64,000 nt of DNA from an uncultured Shewanella sp. (GCF_947501665.1 NZ_CANMWS010000013.1:90499-154498), one strand, 5' to 3'; counted from the first letter of the stretch, positions 19,659-31,246 are shown. The notes: generated from the letters alone by a model not told the origin. A program made the numbers and translations.

Positions 19659-20931
19659 CTTGTGTGTGAGTGCTTACTAACTTCTGAGCCGTATCTTGTA
19701 GTGTGGGCTTTGTGCTTGAGTTGTTTTGTATTTTTCTTAATAAATATTCTATTACTTCCAATGTATTGTCCAGCTGAGTGTGACTAACATAGGGGGCGGG
19801 ACCGAGTCTCAATTGATTGCCACGGCTGTCACACAAAATATTATGTTTGGCGAGCTCTGTAACCCAACGTTGTGCTTGGGGGGTTGTGAGCGATAAAAAT
19901 CCACCGTTATTTTCAATACTGTGTTGCGGTAAGCAAAGGGTATTTTTGTGGACTTTCATCGACTTGATACCTGAATAGAGTCGATTTATTTGTGTGTAAT
20001 TAATGTGATGTAAGGTTTTATCGTTGAGCTTATGCTTGTTAAAAAAATCAAAAACGGCTGCAGCGCGATAGTGACTGGCAGGATCGTAGGTGGAGCCAGA
20101 AAAAGCGCTATGACCTTGGCCATAACCCACAGATGAAGCTTGTTGGCTTAAGTTTTCAAATTCGGCAAACCAACCCGTAATTAAGGGGCTGCCATGATAA
20201 CCTTTGGGTAGACGCATAAAGCAATTACCTTCACCTGCTTGGCAGTATTTATAGCCACCACCTATGATAAAAGCTGAACTTAACTGCCAATCATTGAGGT
20301 TAAAAGGAATAACATTCAGTGCGTGGTAGGCATCGACTAAGCAAGGAATGGACAAGTCTTTAGCGGCTTGGGCGACTTGTCCAATATCTTGAAATACTTC
20401 ACTGCTTGAAAAGAACACTGCTGATAGCATTACAGCATCGGTTGTGTTATCGAATCGCTCAATAATACGTGTTGCTAAGGTTTCACTAGGGGATACGGGG
20501 ATTTTTTCGATGATAAAGTTAATATCTTGTAGTCTATCGAGTTGCCTGCGCATCGAATGAAATTCACCGTCAGTGGTAATAATCTTAATGGCTCTGTGTG
20601 GTTGCTTGATTTTTAATTGAGGTAAATCAGATATAAACCGAAGCAGGAGCTCATGGGTTGAGGCGCCGAGTGTTATTTCACTTGCTGTTTCGCCGAGCAG
20701 ATGACCATAAAAGCGTTTTACTTTGTCTGCTTTTTTAAATGCAGCCTGCCATTTATCGTCTATGTGCAAGGCAGCATCATTAAAGCTATCAAGCAATCCT
20801 TGTTTAGCAATATTGGGCCATGCTTGATGTGAATGACCCGATAATAAAATGCGACTGTCTACTTGAAAGTCGCTGTAGTGAGATTGTAATGTATGACTGG
20901 TTGTCAATAGAGCGGGGTTGTTAAGTCTCAT
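19648..20931 (-). CDS. kynU: Kynureninase
   Basis: PLP enzyme that cleaves kynurenine to anthranilate and alanine in tryptophan catabolism. 427 residues, in the usual range. The PLP lysine lies in FIIGGGYKYCQAGEGNCFMR, and LVDAYHALNVIPFN supplies the cofactor aspartate. It is 22 bases downstream of kynA, forming a kynA-kynU operon. No kynurenine formamidase is present in the operon, so that step must be encoded elsewhere. Confidence 0.92.
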   Translation of the reverse strand: MRLNNPALLTTSHTLQSHYSDFQVDSRILLSGHSHQAWPNIAKQGLLDSFNDAALHIDDKWQAAFKKADKVKRFYGHLLGETASEITLGASTHELLLRFISDLPQLKIKQPHRAIKIITTDGEFHSMRRQLDRLQDINFIIEKIPVSPSETLATRIIERFDNTTDAVMLSAVFFSSSEVFQDIGQVAQAAKDLSIPCLVDAYHALNVIPFNLNDWQLSSAFIIGGGYKYCQAGEGNCFMRLPKGYHGSPLITGWFAEFENLSQQASSVGYGQGHSAFSGSTYDPASHYRAAAVFDFFNKHKLNDKTLHHINYTQINRLYSGIKSMKVHKNTLCLPQHSIENNGGFLSLTTPQAQRWVTELAKHNILCDSRGNQLRLGPAPYVSHTQLDNTLEVIEYLLRKIQNNSSTKPTLQDTAQKLVSTHTQAID

Positions 20932-20953
20932 ATTATCGATTCACTTTAGTCAA

Positions 20954-21706
20954 TTATAATTTGGCGCGAATATTCCAAAGACTCGGGAATAGCGGCTTAA
21001 ATAAGGTTTTAGTGAGATATTCTGCACCACTTGATCCTCCCGTTCCCATTTTGGTTCCTATGGTTCGTTGAACCATTTTGACATGACGATAGCGCCATTC
21101 TTGCAGCCCTTCATCAAGATCGACGAGGAGCTCACATACTTGTGATAGTGAAAAGTTACATTGATATATTTCAATGAGCAGGGCTTCTAGTTCGTCATCT
21201 TGATGTTGAGAATTACTCTGCCATTCTGTCTTTATTTGATAATTCTCGGTTGATAATAATGATAAAAAGTCACTCCAAATTGAAGGCTCTTCTAGTCGTT
21301 GAGTGAGTTTTTGTTTGCTTATTTCATCATGGATATGGATTAAACTTTCACGTTTATAGCCTAGTATAAATTCAATTTCACGAAATTGGGCGCTTTCAAA
21401 ACCGCTGGCTGTATCGAGTCTGTCTCGAAAGCTTTTAAATTCCAAGGGGGTCATTGTTTCTAGAATATCCACTTGACCGACTAAGGTCTTCAATATGGTT
21501 AATGTACGCTTAAGTGTATGCAATGATTTAGGGATATTACCTTGAACTAAGCTTGTTTTGAGAAAGTCGAGTTCATGTAGAATTTGTTTAAACCAAAGCT
21601 CATAGGTTTGGTGGATCAAAATAAACAGCATCTCATCATGCTCTTCGGATTTAGGCTGTTGTAGTGTAAGCAGTTCATTGACTTTAAGGTATTCAGGGTA
21701 GTTCAT
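20954..21706 (-). CDS. kynA: Tryptophan 2,3-dioxygenase
   Basis: Heme dioxygenase that opens tryptophan to N-formylkynurenine. 250 residues, somewhat shorter than the common 280-290. The active-site His and helix are in EMLFILIHQTYELWFKQILH; the proximal heme His lies in WRYRHVKMVQRTIGTKMGTG, and the family ending LFPSLWNIRAKL is intact. First gene of the kynA-kynU operon. Its ribosome-binding site is poor. Confidence 0.95.
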   Translation of the reverse strand: MNYPEYLKVNELLTLQQPKSEEHDEMLFILIHQTYELWFKQILHELDFLKTSLVQGNIPKSLHTLKRTLTILKTLVGQVDILETMTPLEFKSFRDRLDTASGFESAQFREIEFILGYKRESLIHIHDEISKQKLTQRLEEPSIWSDFLSLLSTENYQIKTEWQSNSQHQDDELEALLIEIYQCNFSLSQVCELLVDLDEGLQEWRYRHVKMVQRTIGTKMGTGGSSGAEYLTKTLFKPLFPSLWNIRAKL

Positions 21707-21908
21707 TTTATTATTATTGTTTGTGAGTGTTACCTTAATGTTTCATATTTACAGGAGAATACCAAGAGTTGAAATGATTAGAGTAAGGGGGGAGCTGTAA
21801 CGATTTCTGAACTTTGACATTATGTAGATTAATAAGAATTAATGTTTTCTCAAGTTAGAATGTTTTTTGATATATATTTTAATTATTCGACGATATATTA
21901 ATTTTTAA

Positions 21909-22759
21909 ATGTATTGTGGATGGATTGATATGCCAGTTTTAAATAGTGTAACAGTGATAGATAATTATTTTATTAATAATACGGTGGACATAAAAAATCA
22001 GGTCATACCAGAATATTATAAAATAAAAGATGAGGATATGAACCATCCTCTTATTAGACAAAAAGCTCCTGACTGTATTAATTTAAGTCAAGTGCGATCG
22101 GTTATTGAAAACCTTCAAAAGATGAACTTAAGTTTATTAAGGGACTGGGCGTTGATGAAAATGTACTACTTGAGCAAGGAAATAAGTACATACGTTACCA
22201 AGAGCATTTTGATAATCAAGAGAGTTATTTGAAATTTCTTGTAACGCCACAAAATTATAGTGTGGGTACCGTGCGTGCAACGTTTAGTAATGAATGGATT
22301 GGTAATTTAGGTTTTCGTCACGTTTTTATAGGGTTAGAGAAATCTTCACTTTACAAAAATCAGGACCGATCATTAGAATTAGGTTGGGATCCTACTAAAG
22401 TCAATGATAGGTTTAAGGAAGATGATGTTGTGACTAAAGACTTTACCGTGCCTGGGTTTATGATTTGTGCAATTGATGAAGCCCACCATGAAGAAAGAAA
22501 GTCGTTTAGTTTTTTAGGCTATTTCCCTCCTTTTAAGGATTGTCATACTTTTAATGAGAAGGTGTTAGACAGAGCCAATCATAAATTGCCTAATGATATG
22601 AACTTACCTTCAAATGATGTTAAAACACAAAGACATGATTCTAAACTTGCTAGTATCAAAGAAATAAAACAAGAGCAAGAGAGGGTTATAAAGACACGTA
22701 TAATGGCTGACAATAATTTGATTTTAAATAATCGTATACCTATCTATGGAACAAGGTAG
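21909..22759 (+). pseudogene. Unknown protein with frameshift; possible permuted NlpC/P60-like fold
   Basis: Two overlapping frames (21909-22232 and one ending at 22759) join if a single A is restored at CAAAAG (22116-22121). The protein then reads VIENLQKDELKFIKGLGVDE and continues with VLLEQGNKYIRYQEHFDNQE, about 283 residues in all. There is no signal peptide or membrane segment. In the second half, the order GFRHVFIGLE ... LGWDP ... DCHTFNEKVLDRA resembles permuted papain-fold (LRAT/NlpC-P60-like) hydrolases, where a His near a strand precedes a Cys at a helix start. That is inference; the family is not recognised. A start at 21930 (MPVLNS) is also possible. Confidence 0.55.
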
Positions 22760-22886
22760 ATTTGTATTAACCTCTAGAGGAAATAAATTTAGGAAAACAC
22801 AATTAAAACAGTGTGTTATGTTAATTGACCTAACATTTCAAATGCAATTTTAAGATGCTTTTAACCAAGATACTTAATTATTCTTA

Positions 22887-23152
22887 TATAGCTAAATCAA
22901 TATAAAATGACATACTCAGCTGGAATGAAAAGTGATTTAGGCTAGGCGAATTGTTAAAAGCATAGTCATTCTACGGTAAGACAAATCAACAACGCATAAA
23001 TCACTTTTAAACCAGCCTTTTAGGAGCTTCATTTGAGCGACACTTCTTTGTTGCATTATCTAGAAAGGTGCCTACATTCCATCATTAATGCGCCTTAAAT
23101 TGCCGCTCAATTGAGCGCTCTGAGACTATCATTTCATATTGATTTAGCTATA
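22887..23152. mobile_element. MITE-like element, 266 bp, with 25-bp terminal inverted repeats
   Basis: Left end 22887-22911 begins TATAGCTAAATCAATATAAA; the reverse complement of the right end (23128-23152) begins TATAGCTAAATCAATATGAA. The two ends match at 23 of 25 positions. Inside, a second inverted pair AAAAGTGATTTA (22928-22939) / TAAATCACTTTT (22997-23008) and the palindrome CGCTCAATTGAGCG (about 23105-23118) occur. No coding capacity. Related end sequences recur at 6780-6796 and 26779-26798. The right end touches the fadA terminator. No clear target duplication. Confidence 0.6.
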
Positions 23153-23185
23153 GTTAAAGCAGTGGAGTAACCACTGCTTTAACTA
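23151..23185 (-). terminator. Terminator of fadBA
   Basis: A perfect 15-bp stem TAGTTAAAGCAGTGG/CCACTGCTTTAACTA with a five-base loop, 18 bases beyond the fadA stop. It overlaps by two bases the right end of the MITE-like element. Confidence 0.7.
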
Positions 23186-23202
23186 TTAATACAAGGTGAG
23201 TA

Positions 23203-24387
<1,185 letters not shown>

Positions 24388-26538
24388 TTAGGCTTGGTAA
24401 TAGCTACCGTTATTGGCTGCCAATTCACGCATAGCGTCTGTTACCTGATATAGGCCACCTAAGTGAGCATATTTGTCGGCTAATGCGACAAAATTAGCAA
24501 CGCCCATAGTATCAAGGTAACGGAATACCCCTCCTCTAAAAGGAGGGAAACCAATACCATAAACAAGACCCATATCGGCTTCAGCGGGTGAAGCTATGAT
24601 GCCTTCTTCTAAACAACGTACAGTTTCAATGATCATTGGGATCATAGTACGGGCAATAATTTCATCACTTTCAAATGTTTTTGTATCGCCAAAAGCAGTG
24701 TTGAGTAATTCATAACTGCTTGGGTCAATATCTTTCTTAGGCTTTCCACGGCGATCAACAGAATAAGCATAGAAGCCTTTAGTGTTCTTTTGACCTAAGC
24801 GATCATGGTTGAATAAGACATCAACGGCATCTTTACTTGGTTTTGCCATGCGATCAGGGAAACCTTCAGCCATAACGGCTTGGGCATGGTGGGCTGTGTC
24901 TAAGCCGACAACATCCAGCAAATAAGCGGGCCCCATTGGCCAACCAAATTGTTTTTCCATCACTTTGTCGATAGCGCTAAAGTCTGCTCCATCGGTTAAC
25001 AAACCATTAAAGCCGGCAAAATAAGGGAAAAGAACACGGTTGACGAAAAAGCCGGGACAATCATTAACGACAATGGGGGTCTTACCCATTTTACTGGCAT
25101 AGACAACCACTGAAGCAACGGTTTCTTCAGATGTATCTTCACCTCGAATGACTTCGACAAGTGGCATTTTGTGCACAGGGTTGAAGAAGTGCATACCACA
25201 AAAGCGCTCAGGTTTCTTCAAGCTTTTGGCAAGTAAATTAATCGAAATAGTTGATGTATTAGAGGCCAGGATTGCATCATCACTGACTTGTTGCTCAACT
25301 TCCGCTAATACTGTTGCTTTTACTTTTGGATGCTCAACAACGGCTTCAACAATCACATCAACATTTTTTACTGCACCATAGTCTAAGGTTGGGGTGATGT
25401 TATTGAGCACTTTCGCCATTTTTTCTGGGGTACTGCGGCCGCGCTTAATCTGACTCGTTAACAGTTTAGAGGCTTCACTTAAGCCTAAATCTAATGCTGG
25501 TTGTGCAATATCTTTCATAATGATCGGCGTGCCTTTGCTGGCACTTTGGTAGGCAATACCTCCTCCCATTATTCCTGCACCTAATACAGCGGCTTGATCT
25601 ATTTTCTTCGCTTGTTTGCCGGCTTTTTTCGCCTTGCCTTTTACAAATTGGTCATTTAGGAAAATGCCAATGAGTGATTTAGCAACATCGCTTTTAGCTA
25701 GCGCTAAGAAAGCATTATGTTCAACTTTTAATGCGTCTGCACGAGTGCTCAGTGCGGCTTGCTCAATAACATTAACCGCAGCCATTGGTGCTGGATAATG
25801 TTTACCTGCGACTTTAAAGACCATGCCTTTTGCGGTAGTAAATGACATTATGGCTTCTAATTTAGGCAGGTTTAGTGGTGCTTGTTTTTTCGCGCGGCGA
25901 TCTTGCCAGTCAAGCTTTTCGGCTAGTGCATCTTGCAGCATTTGTAAGGCTGCCGTTTTGAGGTGTTCTGGTTCAACGACGGCGTCAATGACACCGACAC
26001 TTAACGCAGCATTCGGGCGGTGTTCTTTACCTGTGGTGATCCACTCTAAGGCATTATCGGCACCAATAACACGAGGTAGGCGCACTGTTCCGCCAAAACC
26101 TGGAATAAGGCCTAGTTTAGTTTCTGGTAAGCCAATTCGTGCATTGGTGTCAGCGATACGAAAATCTGTTGCGAGTATGGTTTCACATCCGCCACCGAGT
26201 GCAAAACCATTAACCGCTGAAATAGTTGGAAAAGGTAAGTCTTCGAGTTTATTAAAAATGGCATTAGTTTTTTCGAGCCAAGCAATGATAGTAGCGTCAT
26301 CTTGGGCGAATAAGCCGAGAAACTCTGTGATATCAGCACCAACGATAAAAGTCTGTTTACCAGAGCTTAAATACAGTGCTTGAATGTTTGAATGCGTCAT
26401 GATGCTATCGAGTGCAGCATCAAATGATTCGAGTGTTTCTTTATCGAATTTGTTTACCGAGCCTGGTGCATCAAAGCACAGGTGTGCGATATTACCCTCA
26501 AGTAACTCAACTTGAATTGTAGGACTTTGGTAGATCAT
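24388..26538 (-). CDS. fadB: Fatty-acid oxidation complex alpha subunit FadB
   Basis: Multifunctional enoyl-CoA hydratase/3-hydroxyacyl-CoA dehydrogenase. ATG 26538 ([20 protein letters not shown]) has AAGGAAG upstream and gives 716 residues (E. coli 729); the open frame to 26685 is not coding by similarity. N-terminal hydratase with [20 protein letters not shown] and [17 protein letters not shown]; dehydrogenase Rossmann motif [20 protein letters not shown]; catalytic His in [14 protein letters not shown]. First gene of the fadB-fadA operon, probably repressed through the PsrA-like site at 26688. Confidence 0.96.
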   Translation of the reverse strand: MIYQSPTIQVELLEGNIAHLCFDAPGSVNKFDKETLESFDAALDSIMTHSNIQALYLSSGKQTFIVGADITEFLGLFAQDDATIIAWLEKTNAIFNKLEDLPFPTISAVNGFALGGGCETILATDFRIADTNARIGLPETKLGLIPGFGGTVRLPRVIGADNALEWITTGKEHRPNAALSVGVIDAVVEPEHLKTAALQMLQDALAEKLDWQDRRAKKQAPLNLPKLEAIMSFTTAKGMVFKVAGKHYPAPMAAVNVIEQAALSTRADALKVEHNAFLALAKSDVAKSLIGIFLNDQFVKGKAKKAGKQAKKIDQAAVLGAGIMGGGIAYQSASKGTPIIMKDIAQPALDLGLSEASKLLTSQIKRGRSTPEKMAKVLNNITPTLDYGAVKNVDVIVEAVVEHPKVKATVLAEVEQQVSDDAILASNTSTISINLLAKSLKKPERFCGMHFFNPVHKMPLVEVIRGEDTSEETVASVVVYASKMGKTPIVVNDCPGFFVNRVLFPYFAGFNGLLTDGADFSAIDKVMEKQFGWPMGPAYLLDVVGLDTAHHAQAVMAEGFPDRMAKPSKDAVDVLFNHDRLGQKNTKGFYAYSVDRRGKPKKDIDPSSYELLNTAFGDTKTFESDEIIARTMIPMIIETVRCLEEGIIASPAEADMGLVYGIGFPPFRGGVFRYLDTMGVANFVALADKYAHLGGLYQVTDAMRELAANNGSYYQA

Positions 26539-27051
26539 TGCTTGCTTCCTTTTTGCTTTAGAGCCACTCCCGCATATTAGATTCATTTTACAGTGGGAAT
26601 GATCTTCTATCTCACAGCAGCTTCGGCCATCATTTGACCACTTCCTTCCAGTGTGCTTAAAAAAAGAAAAAAATACAACACCCAATTTAAACGTATGTTT
26701 GATTTTTGGCTGTAAAACAAGCTTTCCATTAGCGGAATTGACTAAAAGATCATTGTTATTGTTTAGAGCATGACTGATGATTTAGCTATAGCTAAATCTA
26801 TATATTTATTCAGTTTGGGATCCCATAGCGTATCAAAGAAGCGTGTTTTGTCTGCGACAATCAGGCTATTTTTATTTACAGATAACTTTATTGGTAAAGC
26901 TTTTGCGTTGTTCTAGTCTATTTGTGAATAATAATCGAGTGCCGTGTTAAACTAATGGTAAAAACGATTGCTTAGCTTTACTCATTTGGTTTTGGGTTTG
27001 TGCTGCATTTTATTTTCTTGTATTGCATTGATTAAAAATAGGATAGTAATT
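26539..27051. other. Divergent fadB / pepQ intergenic region
   Basis: It contains a PsrA-like operator (26688-26701) and the perfect 20-bp palindrome GATTTAGCTATAGCTAAATC (26779-26798), which looks like two ends of the MITE-like element fused head to head. No gene is supported, and the N-terminal frame extensions of fadB and pepQ into it look spurious. Confidence 0.5.
26688..26701. promoter_or_regulatory. PsrA-like operator upstream of fadB
   Basis: TAAACGTATGTTTG fits the pattern (G/C)AAAC-N(2-4)-GTTT(G/C) reported for PsrA, the fatty-acid-responsive TetR repressor of beta-oxidation in Pseudomonas and Shewanella, with one outer mismatch. It lies about 150 bases upstream of the fadB start codon. 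Confidence 0.4.
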
Positions 27052-28371
27052 ATGGATTTATTCGCTCAGCATTACCCTGAACATATTCAAATATTGAATC
27101 AAAGAGTGGCTGAAATTGTTTCAATAGAGGGGCTATCTGGGTTGGTGATTCATTCAGGTCGCCCGCAGCGTCAATTTTTAGATGATATGGATTATCCTTT
27201 TAAAGTGAATCCACAGTTTAAGGCTTGGTTGCCAATTATCGATAATCCGCATTGTTGGTTATTGGTGAATGGAACGGATAAGCCTACACTGTTATTTTAT
27301 CGTCCTGTGGATTTTTGGCACAAAGTGGCAGATGCACCTGATGCATTTTGGTGTGAACATTTTAATATTCATATACTGACAAAAGTGGAAGATGTGGGAG
27401 AGTTATTGCCTAAAGGGCTTAAATCTTGGGCCTATATTGGTGAGCATGTTGATCTCGCTTTAGAACTGGGGATGGCATCATTTAATCCAAGTACTGTTAT
27501 GAATTATTTACATTTTCATCGTACTGTTAAAACTGAATATGAGCTTGAATGTCTGCGTGAAGCGAATCGTATTGCAGTGACTGGACATCAAGCGGCTAAA
27601 AATGCGTTTTATCATGGCGCTTGTGAATTTGATATTCAGCAAGCTTATTTATCCGCGGTAGGCCAAACAGAAAATGAAATGCCTTACGGGAATATTGTCG
27701 CACTTAATGAAAATGCCGCTATTTTACATTATACCGGACTTGCTCGAAAAAACCCTGAACATCGCCATTCTTTTCTTATCGATGCTGGTGCTCAGTGCCA
27801 TGGTTATGCATCGGATATTACTCGCACTTACTCTTTTGAAAAAAATCAATTTGATGATCTTGTGATGCAAATGGATAATGTGCAGCTGAGTATTATTGAT
27901 ATGATGGCCCCCAGTGTTAATTATGTGGATCTGCATATTGCTTGCCATGAGAAAATTGCTCAATTATTACTAAACGCTAAATTGGCTGTTGGTGATAAAC
28001 AAGGCTTGATAGAACAGGGGATAACCCGTGCTTTTTTCCCTCATGGGCTTGGTCACATGTTAGGGCTTCAGGTACATGATATGGGGGGATTCTTAGGGGA
28101 TGATAAGGGGACGCACATTGCTTCACCTGCTGCGCATCCTTTTCTTCGTTGTACGAGAACATTAACCGCTAATCAAGTACTGACTATTGAGCCAGGTTTG
28201 TATATTATTGATTCATTATTGTCTGAACTGAAGCAAGATAAGCGTCAGTATCAAGTGAATTGGGATGTGGTTGAACAATTACGTTATTTTGGCGGCATAC
28301 GAATAGAAGATAATGTTATTGTACATCATGGGCATAATGAAAACATGACCCGTGAGGCGGGGCTAAATTAA
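27052..28371 (+). CDS. pepQ: Xaa-Pro dipeptidase
   Basis: Manganese metallopeptidase (M24) that cleaves X-Pro dipeptides in the cytoplasm. ATG 27052 ([18 protein letters not shown] upstream) gives 439 residues (E. coli 443) and matches the family start; the frame is open upstream to 26968 but unlike the family. Metal ligands are visible in the order [41 protein letters not shown] and [11 protein letters not shown]. Divergent from fadB, as in E. coli. A terminator follows at 28396. Confidence 0.95.
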   Translation: MDLFAQHYPEHIQILNQRVAEIVSIEGLSGLVIHSGRPQRQFLDDMDYPFKVNPQFKAWLPIIDNPHCWLLVNGTDKPTLLFYRPVDFWHKVADAPDAFWCEHFNIHILTKVEDVGELLPKGLKSWAYIGEHVDLALELGMASFNPSTVMNYLHFHRTVKTEYELECLREANRIAVTGHQAAKNAFYHGACEFDIQQAYLSAVGQTENEMPYGNIVALNENAAILHYTGLARKNPEHRHSFLIDAGAQCHGYASDITRTYSFEKNQFDDLVMQMDNVQLSIIDMMAPSVNYVDLHIACHEKIAQLLLNAKLAVGDKQGLIEQGITRAFFPHGLGHMLGLQVHDMGGFLGDDKGTHIASPAAHPFLRCTRTLTANQVLTIEPGLYIIDSLLSELKQDKRQYQVNWDVVEQLRYFGGIRIEDNVIVHHGHNENMTREAGLN

Positions 28372-28395
28372 TCAATATTAAGCACCGTCAATACG

Positions 28396-28429
28396 AGCCA
28401 TTTTAACTGAAAAGTGAGAATGGCTTTTT
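28396..28429 (+). terminator. Terminator of pepQ
   Basis: Stem AGCCATT/AATGGCT with a 16-base loop and a T run (TTTT) immediately after, 24 bases beyond the pepQ stop. Confidence 0.55.
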
Positions 28430-28579
28430 ATTTACCGATTTTTTACTCTTTGTTTTAGAGCTCTTTATTAAAAAAGGACTTAGATGCCTAGGTAACATTT
28501 TTTATACCGTGATTAAAGCATGTTTAGTTCGAACATAGTTTTACCACGAAAAGATCAACTGCCCCTATCGAGTTAAGGT

Positions 28580-29200
28580 ATGAATGTGAGTGAGTGTTAT
28601 TTAATTCCGACTAGCGAGTGTATGGTAGAAGAAGCAATCAAACATAGTCGGTTTATCTCCATTTTGTTTCACTGCCCAGATCCTCACGTGATGAAAGTGC
28701 AATTAGAAAAGGTTAAGCATCGCTATCCTAATGCAAGTCACTATTGCTATGCTTTTGTATGTGGCCAGCCAAAATCAACGTTGTCATCAGGTTTTAGTGA
28801 TGATGGTGAGCCTTCTGGTAGTGCTGGAAGACCTATGTTAGCGCATTTACAAGGCAGTGATATTGGCGAAATTGGCGTGATTGTTGTACGTTATTTTGGG
28901 GGGACAAAATTGGGTGTTGGTGGCCTTGTTCGAGCCTATAGCTCGGGTATTAAACAAGGATTAAAAATACTTAAAACGAGTCTAAAACAATTGCGTTATC
29001 CAGGTTTTGTCGAGTGTGAATATGCACAATTAACGGATGTAGAATATTATTTAGCTCAATATGATGCTGTTATTGAAGATAAGTTGTTTACTGATAAAGT
29101 TAAAGTGTCTTTTTCTATCGGAAAAGGATTTGAACAAGCACTGAATCGTGATCTTGCTACAATGAGTCAAGGTCACTTGGTTGCCACATTTACCCCTTAA
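28580..29200 (+). CDS. yigZ: YigZ/IMPACT family protein
   Basis: 206 residues with the UPF0029/IMPACT N-terminal domain (SHYCYAFVCG, GFSDDGEPSGSAGRPML, VIVVRYFGGTKLGVGGLVRA) and the short C-terminal DUF1949 domain. The exact biochemical role is unsettled; eukaryotic IMPACT regulates GCN2. It occupies the same pepQ-yigZ-trkH-hemG order as in enteric bacteria, 18 bases upstream of trkH, so co-transcription is likely. Confidence 0.93.
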   Translation: MNVSECYLIPTSECMVEEAIKHSRFISILFHCPDPHVMKVQLEKVKHRYPNASHYCYAFVCGQPKSTLSSGFSDDGEPSGSAGRPMLAHLQGSDIGEIGVIVVRYFGGTKLGVGGLVRAYSSGIKQGLKILKTSLKQLRYPGFVECEYAQLTDVEYYLAQYDAVIEDKLFTDKVKVSFSIGKGFEQALNRDLATMSQGHLVATFTP

Positions 29201-29218
29201 TATAAGAAAGCAAAATGA

Positions 29219-30676
29219 ATGCAATATAGAACAATTATAAGAATTACCGGATTGCTTATTGGACTTTTTTCATTGTCTTTACTGCCTTCAGCGTGTATTG
29301 CGGTGATATATAAAGATGGTGGAGGCATGGCATTTATCAAGGCTTTTATGTTGAGCCTGATTTGTGGTTTCGCTCTTTGGTATCCCAATCGTCATTATAA
29401 AAAAGAGTTAAAGACCCGTGAGGGTTTTTTACTTGTGGTATTGTTCTGGGTGGTATTGGGCTCTATTGGTGCTGTTCCTTTTATTTTTACTAATCAACCC
29501 AATTTAAGTTTTACCGATAGCTTTTTTGAGTCTTTCTCAGCATTAACGACTACGGGGGCAACCGTCATTGTTGGGCTGGATGTACTACCCAAAGCCATTT
29601 TGTTTTATCGGCATTTATTACAATGGTTGGGTGGAATGGGGATTATCGTACTTGCGGTGGCGATTTTACCTGTACTTGGTGTTGGGGGGATGCAGCTATA
29701 TCGAGCCGAGATGCCCGGCCCCGTAAAAGACACTAAAATGACGCCAAGGATAGCCGAGACAGCCAAAGCCTTATGGTATATTTATGTATCATTAACGATT
29801 GCTTGTGCCTTGTGTTACCGCTTTGCTGGTATGGATATGTTTGATGCCATCTGTCATTCGTTTTCAACGATTGCGATTGGCGGCTTTTCTACTCATGATG
29901 CCAGCATTGGCTATTTTAATAGTACTGCTGTGAATATGACATGTGTGGTTTTTTTATTAATTGCAGCATTAAATTTTAGTTTACATTTTGCAGCTTTTTC
30001 TCGCCGAGGTATGGATTTACGTGTTTACTTTAAAGATGCAGAGTTTAAAGCACTTATTTTAATCCAATTATTCTTGGTGTTGATCACTTTCATTACCTTA
30101 TTAAATAGTGGAATATATGATTCTAAGGAAGAAACACTAGATTATGCTGTGTTTCAAGCCGTTTCTATTTCAACGACAGCAGGTTTTAGCATTGAAAGCT
30201 TTCATGTATGGCCTCTTTTTTTGCCAATATTGCTTATTTTTTCAAGCTTTATTGGTGGAAGTGGGGGAGCTACAGCGGGTGGAATAAAAGTGATCCGTAT
30301 TGTTTTATTGTTATTGCAAGGCTCTAGAGAACTAAAGCGTTTGGTGCATCCTAGAGGGCTGTTTTCAATTAAATTAAGTGGTAAAGCACTGCCTGATCGT
30401 GTGATTGATGCTATTTGGGGCTTCTTTTCTGCTTATGCATTAGTGTTTGTTGTTTGTATGCTTATTTTAATGGGGTTTGGATTGGATAATGTCACGGCTT
30501 TTAGTGCAACTGCTGCGTGTTTAAATAATTTAGGTCCAGGGCTTGGTGAGGTTGCGAGTAATTATGCCAGTATCAATGACGGTTCAAAATGGGTTTTAGT
30601 GGTGGCTATGTTATTTGGGCGACTAGAGGTCTTTACTTTGTTGGTGTTATTCACGCCTACATTTTGGCGCAATTAG
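29219..30676 (+). CDS. trkH: Potassium uptake protein TrkH (copy 1)
   Basis: Ion-conducting inner-membrane subunit of the Trk potassium system, 485 residues (E. coli 483). Its four pore loops are visible, with selectivity-filter regions TTTGATV, IAIGGFSTHD, STTAGFSIE and NNLGPGLG. It sits between yigZ and hemG as in E. coli. A second, different trkH (45889-47331) is next to trkA in this window. The cytoplasmic gate TrkA would serve both. Confidence 0.95.
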   Translation: MQYRTIIRITGLLIGLFSLSLLPSACIAVIYKDGGGMAFIKAFMLSLICGFALWYPNRHYKKELKTREGFLLVVLFWVVLGSIGAVPFIFTNQPNLSFTDSFFESFSALTTTGATVIVGLDVLPKAILFYRHLLQWLGGMGIIVLAVAILPVLGVGGMQLYRAEMPGPVKDTKMTPRIAETAKALWYIYVSLTIACALCYRFAGMDMFDAICHSFSTIAIGGFSTHDASIGYFNSTAVNMTCVVFLLIAALNFSLHFAAFSRRGMDLRVYFKDAEFKALILIQLFLVLITFITLLNSGIYDSKEETLDYAVFQAVSISTTAGFSIESFHVWPLFLPILLIFSSFIGGSGGATAGGIKVIRIVLLLLQGSRELKRLVHPRGLFSIKLSGKALPDRVIDAIWGFFSAYALVFVVCMLILMGFGLDNVTAFSATAACLNNLGPGLGEVASNYASINDGSKWVLVVAMLFGRLEVFTLLVLFTPTFWRN

Positions 30677-30687
30677 AAGGTTTATTT

Positions 30688-31224
30688 ATGAGTCAAACTC
30701 TTATTATTTACTCCACTGTCGATGGGCAAACTCAGGCTATTTGCCAGAAAATAAAAGACATCAATATACAAATGGGCAATGAAGTGACTTTGCTTTCTCT
30801 GTCTGATGCAAATCAAGCCACATTGAGCAATTACGATAAGATATTGATTGGTGCGAGCATACGCTATGGAAAACACCGAGCTGAGCTGTATCAATTTATT
30901 GAAGATAACCATGAGGTATTATCGTCAACGGTGAGTGGCTTTTTTTCAGTTAATGTTGTGGCGAGAAAGCCTGAGAAAAACACCCCTAAAACGAATCCTT
31001 ATATGCTCAAATTTCTTCGGTTATCTTCTTGGAAACCACAAATTTTAGAAGTTTTTGCAGGAAAAATTGATTACCCCAAATACGGTTTTTTTGATCGATT
31101 TATGATTCGGTTTATTATGAAAATGACCAAAGGACCGACTGATCTCAAAGGAACTTTTGAGTTTACGGATTGGGAGCAAGTATCACTATTTGCTGAACGT
31201 TTTGCTAAGCAAAAAATGGACTGA
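30688..31224 (+). CDS. hemG: Menaquinone-dependent protoporphyrinogen oxidase (flavodoxin type)
   Basis: Oxidises protoporphyrinogen IX in heme synthesis, passing electrons to quinone. ATG 30688 (MSQTLIIYSTVDGQTQAICQ) gives 178 residues (E. coli 181); the frame opening at 30589 lies inside trkH and is not real coding. FMN-binding flavodoxin motif YSTVDGQTQ, then GASIRYGKHRAELYQF and the HemG-specific insert SVNVVARKPEKNTPKTNPY. 11 bases after trkH; terminator at 31247. Confidence 0.94.
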   Translation: MSQTLIIYSTVDGQTQAICQKIKDINIQMGNEVTLLSLSDANQATLSNYDKILIGASIRYGKHRAELYQFIEDNHEVLSSTVSGFFSVNVVARKPEKNTPKTNPYMLKFLRLSSWKPQILEVFAGKIDYPKYGFFDRFMIRFIMKMTKGPTDLKGTFEFTDWEQVSLFAERFAKQKMD

Positions 31225-31246
31225 ACTATTCTCAATTACTTGGGAT

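Larger units (their letters stand above)
22760..23202. other. Intergenic region holding the MITE-like element and fadBA terminator
   Basis: Apart from the 266-bp inverted-repeat element and the 15-bp stem terminator at 23151-23185, I see no gene or further signal here. Confidence 0.5.

Noticed and set aside
26539..26685. N-terminal extension of fadB
   Set aside because: Open frame continues upstream, but the family start with a good ribosome-binding site is at 26538.
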